Origin: Corynebacterium efficiens YS-314
GTDB lineage: Bacteria; Actinomycetota; Actinomycetes; Mycobacteriales; Mycobacteriaceae
Length of the DNA stretch: 64,000 bases
Assembly (NCBI RefSeq): GCF_000011305.1
Contig: NC_004369.1
Span: forward strand, 1,426,001-1,490,000
Reading direction: 5' to 3'
Positions within the stretch are counted from its first letter, which is position 1; every line of letters begins with the position of its first letter. Of the stretch, positions 62,059 through 64,000 are shown piece by piece. Made by a program: the position numbers and the translations under genes. The notes under the pieces were generated by a model that was given only the letters and a program-made list of their open reading frames with translations, searched no databases and was not told the DNA's origin.

Positions 62059-64000
62059 TCAAGGTAGCGATCATCGGGGGCGGACCCCGCGGACTGTGGG
62101 CTTCTGAGGAATTATTCGGACTGGCACGGGAACGCGGGGTGGATGTGGATCTGCACGTGTTCGACGACGGTGCCGGTGTGGCCTATACCGATGACCTGCC
62201 CGACGAGTGGCTGGTCAATGTGCGTTCCTCGCTGATCCGCACCCAGCTGGGCACCTTCGACGACTGGCGGGGCATACATGATGATCCATTCCCGTCGCGC
62301 CACCGGGTCGGCCATTTCCTCGCCGCCTCCTGGGCAGCGCTGGGGGAGCATGTGCCGATGGGCTGCACCCTGACCCGGCATGAGATGCATGTGGATTCGC
62401 TCGCTCCGGAAGGACGGCAGTGGCTGGTCAACGGCACCGCCTTCGATGAGGTCCTGCTGGCCACCGGCCATGCCCACGACTGGCCCGGGGCATTGAGCGC
62501 CGAGGATCTTCCCGAGGGGGTGCGCCTGATCCGCTCCCCGTACCCACCGCACAACCTGGACGGCATCGGGTCTCAGGACCGGGTCCTGGTGCGCGGGGCG
62601 GCCCTGACCTTCATCGACATCATCCGTGCCTGCGATCCGGCCGTGTTCATCCCGGTCACCCGCACCGGCCAGCTGATGACGGTGAAACCGGACCTCGGTG
62701 ACCTGGATGCGACGGACCTGCTGGAGGAGGGCAGGAAGCGCATCCTGGGTGTTACCGATCTCCCCGAACTGGTCGCGGTGCTGGAGGATGTCTCCGCCCG
62801 CCTGCAGGAGCTGGCCGGACGCGACGATGATGCCTGGGGCATGGGGATCGCCTGGCGCGACATGTACACCGCCATCGTGGAACGCGCCTCCTATGAGGGA
62901 CGCGACAGCCTCGAGGGCTTCGGGGACCTCGCCCGTGAGATGGAACGCGTCGCCTTCGGCCCCCCGCCGGAGAGCGCCGAACATCTCCAGCACCTCATCG
63001 ACACCGGCAGGGTCGACATCACCCACCTGGGCCGGGGCCGGGAACCACTGCGTGATCTGGCTGAGGAACTGGGTGCCACCGTGGTCATCGACGCCATTAT
63101 CCCCCCACCCGGGGTGGTGCCGGGAACCCTGGTCGCCGACCTCGTCGAGGCCGGTCACGCACGCATCCGCCCCGGCACCCGTGGCCTGGATGTGGAACCC
63201 GATGGCACCGTGATGGGACAGACCCACCTGTCCGCGGTCGGCCGCATGACCGAGGATGTGGTCCTGGGCAATGACACCCTGTCACGCACCCTGCACGATG
63301 TGATCCCACGCTGGGCGCGCCGGGTGGTGACAGGCCCCGAGCAGGTCCACGGCATCCCCCCGTTGACCGCGCGCCTGGAACCATGGGCGGCTGACCTGGC
63401 CAATGATCCGGCGGCCTGCCGCGGTCTGATCAATGAGTTCGGCAGCCCCGTCAATGTCCTGCACTCCGGGTCCATGCCCCGCAACATCAACGAGCTGGTC
63501 GAGGCCGGTGCACAGATGGGTGTGGACACCCGCATCTTCTTCGCCCGCAAGGCCAACAAGGGGCTCACCTTCGTCGACGCGGTGCGCGATGCCGGTCACG
63601 GCGTGGATGTGGCCAGTGAACGCGAGCTGTCCCAGGTGCTTGGCCGGGGCGTGCCGGGGGAGCGGATCATCCTCTCCGCCGCCATCAAACCGGACAGCCT
63701 GCTGGAGCTCGCGATCGCCAACGGTGTGGTCATCTCCGCGGATTCCCGTGATGAGTTCGACCGGATCGCGGCGCTGGCCGGGGACAGCCTCGCCCGTGTG
63801 GCACCCCGCGTGGCACCGGATCCCGCCACGATGCCACCGACCCGTTTCGGTGAGCGCGTCGGTGACTGGGCGCGTCACCTGGCCGCGCCGGTGCCGGGCG
63901 TGGACATCGTCGGCCTGCACGTCCACCTCCACGGTTACTCGGCCGTCGACCGCGCGGCCGCACTGCGGGAGTGCTGTGAGCTTGTCGACGCCCTCACCAC
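62055..64000 (+). CDS. Fusion: FAD/NAD(P)-binding oxidoreductase + DapDC/SbnH-like PLP decarboxylase (partial)
   Basis: Open frame of 648 codons to the end of the window, no stop. Residues ~1-430 begin VAIIGGGPRGLWASEELFG, an FAD/NAD(P)-binding motif (PF13454-like), with ATGHAHDWPG near 137-146. Around residue 450 a second enzyme begins: EFGSPVNVLHSGSMPRNINE, then RIFFARKANKGLTFVDAV (about 494-511) with the PLP Lys in FARKAN, and HGVDVASERELSQVLG, as in diaminopimelate/ornithine decarboxylase-like fold III enzymes such as SbnH or Y4yA-type proteins. GTG 62055 overlaps the SbnA-like stop. The C-terminal part lies outside the window. Confidence 0.85.
   Translation, partial: MIKVAIIGGGPRGLWASEELFGLARERGVDVDLHVFDDGAGVAYTDDLPDEWLVNVRSSLIRTQLGTFDDWRGIHDDPFPSRHRVGHFLAASWAALGEHVPMGCTLTRHEMHVDSLAPEGRQWLVNGTAFDEVLLATGHAHDWPGALSAEDLPEGVRLIRSPYPPHNLDGIGSQDRVLVRGAALTFIDIIRACDPAVFIPVTRTGQLMTVKPDLGDLDATDLLEEGRKRILGVTDLPELVAVLEDVSARLQELAGRDDDAWGMGIAWRDMYTAIVERASYEGRDSLEGFGDLAREMERVAFGPPPESAEHLQHLIDTGRVDITHLGRGREPLRDLAEELGATVVIDAIIPPPGVVPGTLVADLVEAGHARIRPGTRGLDVEPDGTVMGQTHLSAVGRMTEDVVLGNDTLSRTLHDVIPRWARRVVTGPEQVHGIPPLTARLEPWAADLANDPAACRGLINEFGSPVNVLHSGSMPRNINELVEAGAQMGVDTRIFFARKANKGLTFVDAVRDAGHGVDVASERELSQVLGRGVPGERIILSAAIKPDSLLELAIANGVVISADSRDEFDRIAALAGDSLARVAPRVAPDPATMPPTRFGERVGDWARHLAAPVPGVDIVGLHVHLHGYSAVDRAAALRECCELVDALT

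Noticed and set aside
62112..63227. 371-codon minus-strand open frame
   Set aside because: Lies opposite the fused oxidoreductase-decarboxylase, which has clear motifs; the minus frame has none.

Overview
The window is high-GC chromosomal DNA from a Corynebacterium, very probably a relative of C. glutamicum such as C. efficiens. I infer this from recalled protein similarity and gene order (ilvD, a membrane protein, an MscCG-type glutamate channel, ilvBNC; then serA, leuB, odx, gltX, tRNA-Gln/Glu, thiC), from McbR-type operators (TAGAC-N6-GTCTA) and from several probable leaderless genes. No database search was possible.

Layout. 0-10 kb: the end of an HNH endonuclease gene, a DoxX-like membrane protein, then branched-chain amino acid synthesis: ilvD leftward and ilvB-ilvN-ilvC rightward behind a leader-peptide attenuator. 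Between them lie a PH-domain protein and an MscS-family channel with the extended C-terminal tail of MscCG. 10-15 kb: a probable organosulfur module made of a leftward ABC importer and divergent flavin-dependent oxygenase and flavin reductase genes, with an McbR-like operator between and an OsmC remnant. 15-33 kb: metal efflux, a DUF262 protein, a lipoprotein, serA, leuB, a CNB/CBS/DUF294 signalling protein with an exonuclease, oxaloacetate decarboxylase, isochorismate synthase, gltX, and an HTH/DUF2975 pair with twin operators. 33.6-41.1 kb: an eight-gene Mrp/Mbh-like cation antiporter operon.

42-52.3 kb is accessory. A 189-bp direct repeat carrying tRNA-Gln plus tRNA-Glu brackets about 10 kb with a third tRNA-Glu, a decayed IS3 element split by an IS4-type element, an IS110-type element and a frameshifted IS256-type element. 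It also holds thiC under a TPP riboswitch and, divergently, a small unknown gene that appears to be controlled by both an McbR-like operator and a SAM-IV-like riboswitch. 52.4-58.9 kb holds a complete Wadjet (jetABCD) anti-plasmid system abutting the tRNA repeat. 59-64 kb holds a lone narK, a guanine-deaminase-like gene, and a two-gene start of a biosynthetic cluster: an SbnA-like beta-replacement enzyme overlapping a very large fusion of an FAD/NAD(P)-binding domain and a PLP-dependent decarboxylase domain that runs off the window.

The most unusual items are the SAM-riboswitch/McbR gene beside thiC, the SbnA-like/fusion-enzyme pair, the non-canonical Mrp operon, and the tRNA-flanked segment next to Wadjet.
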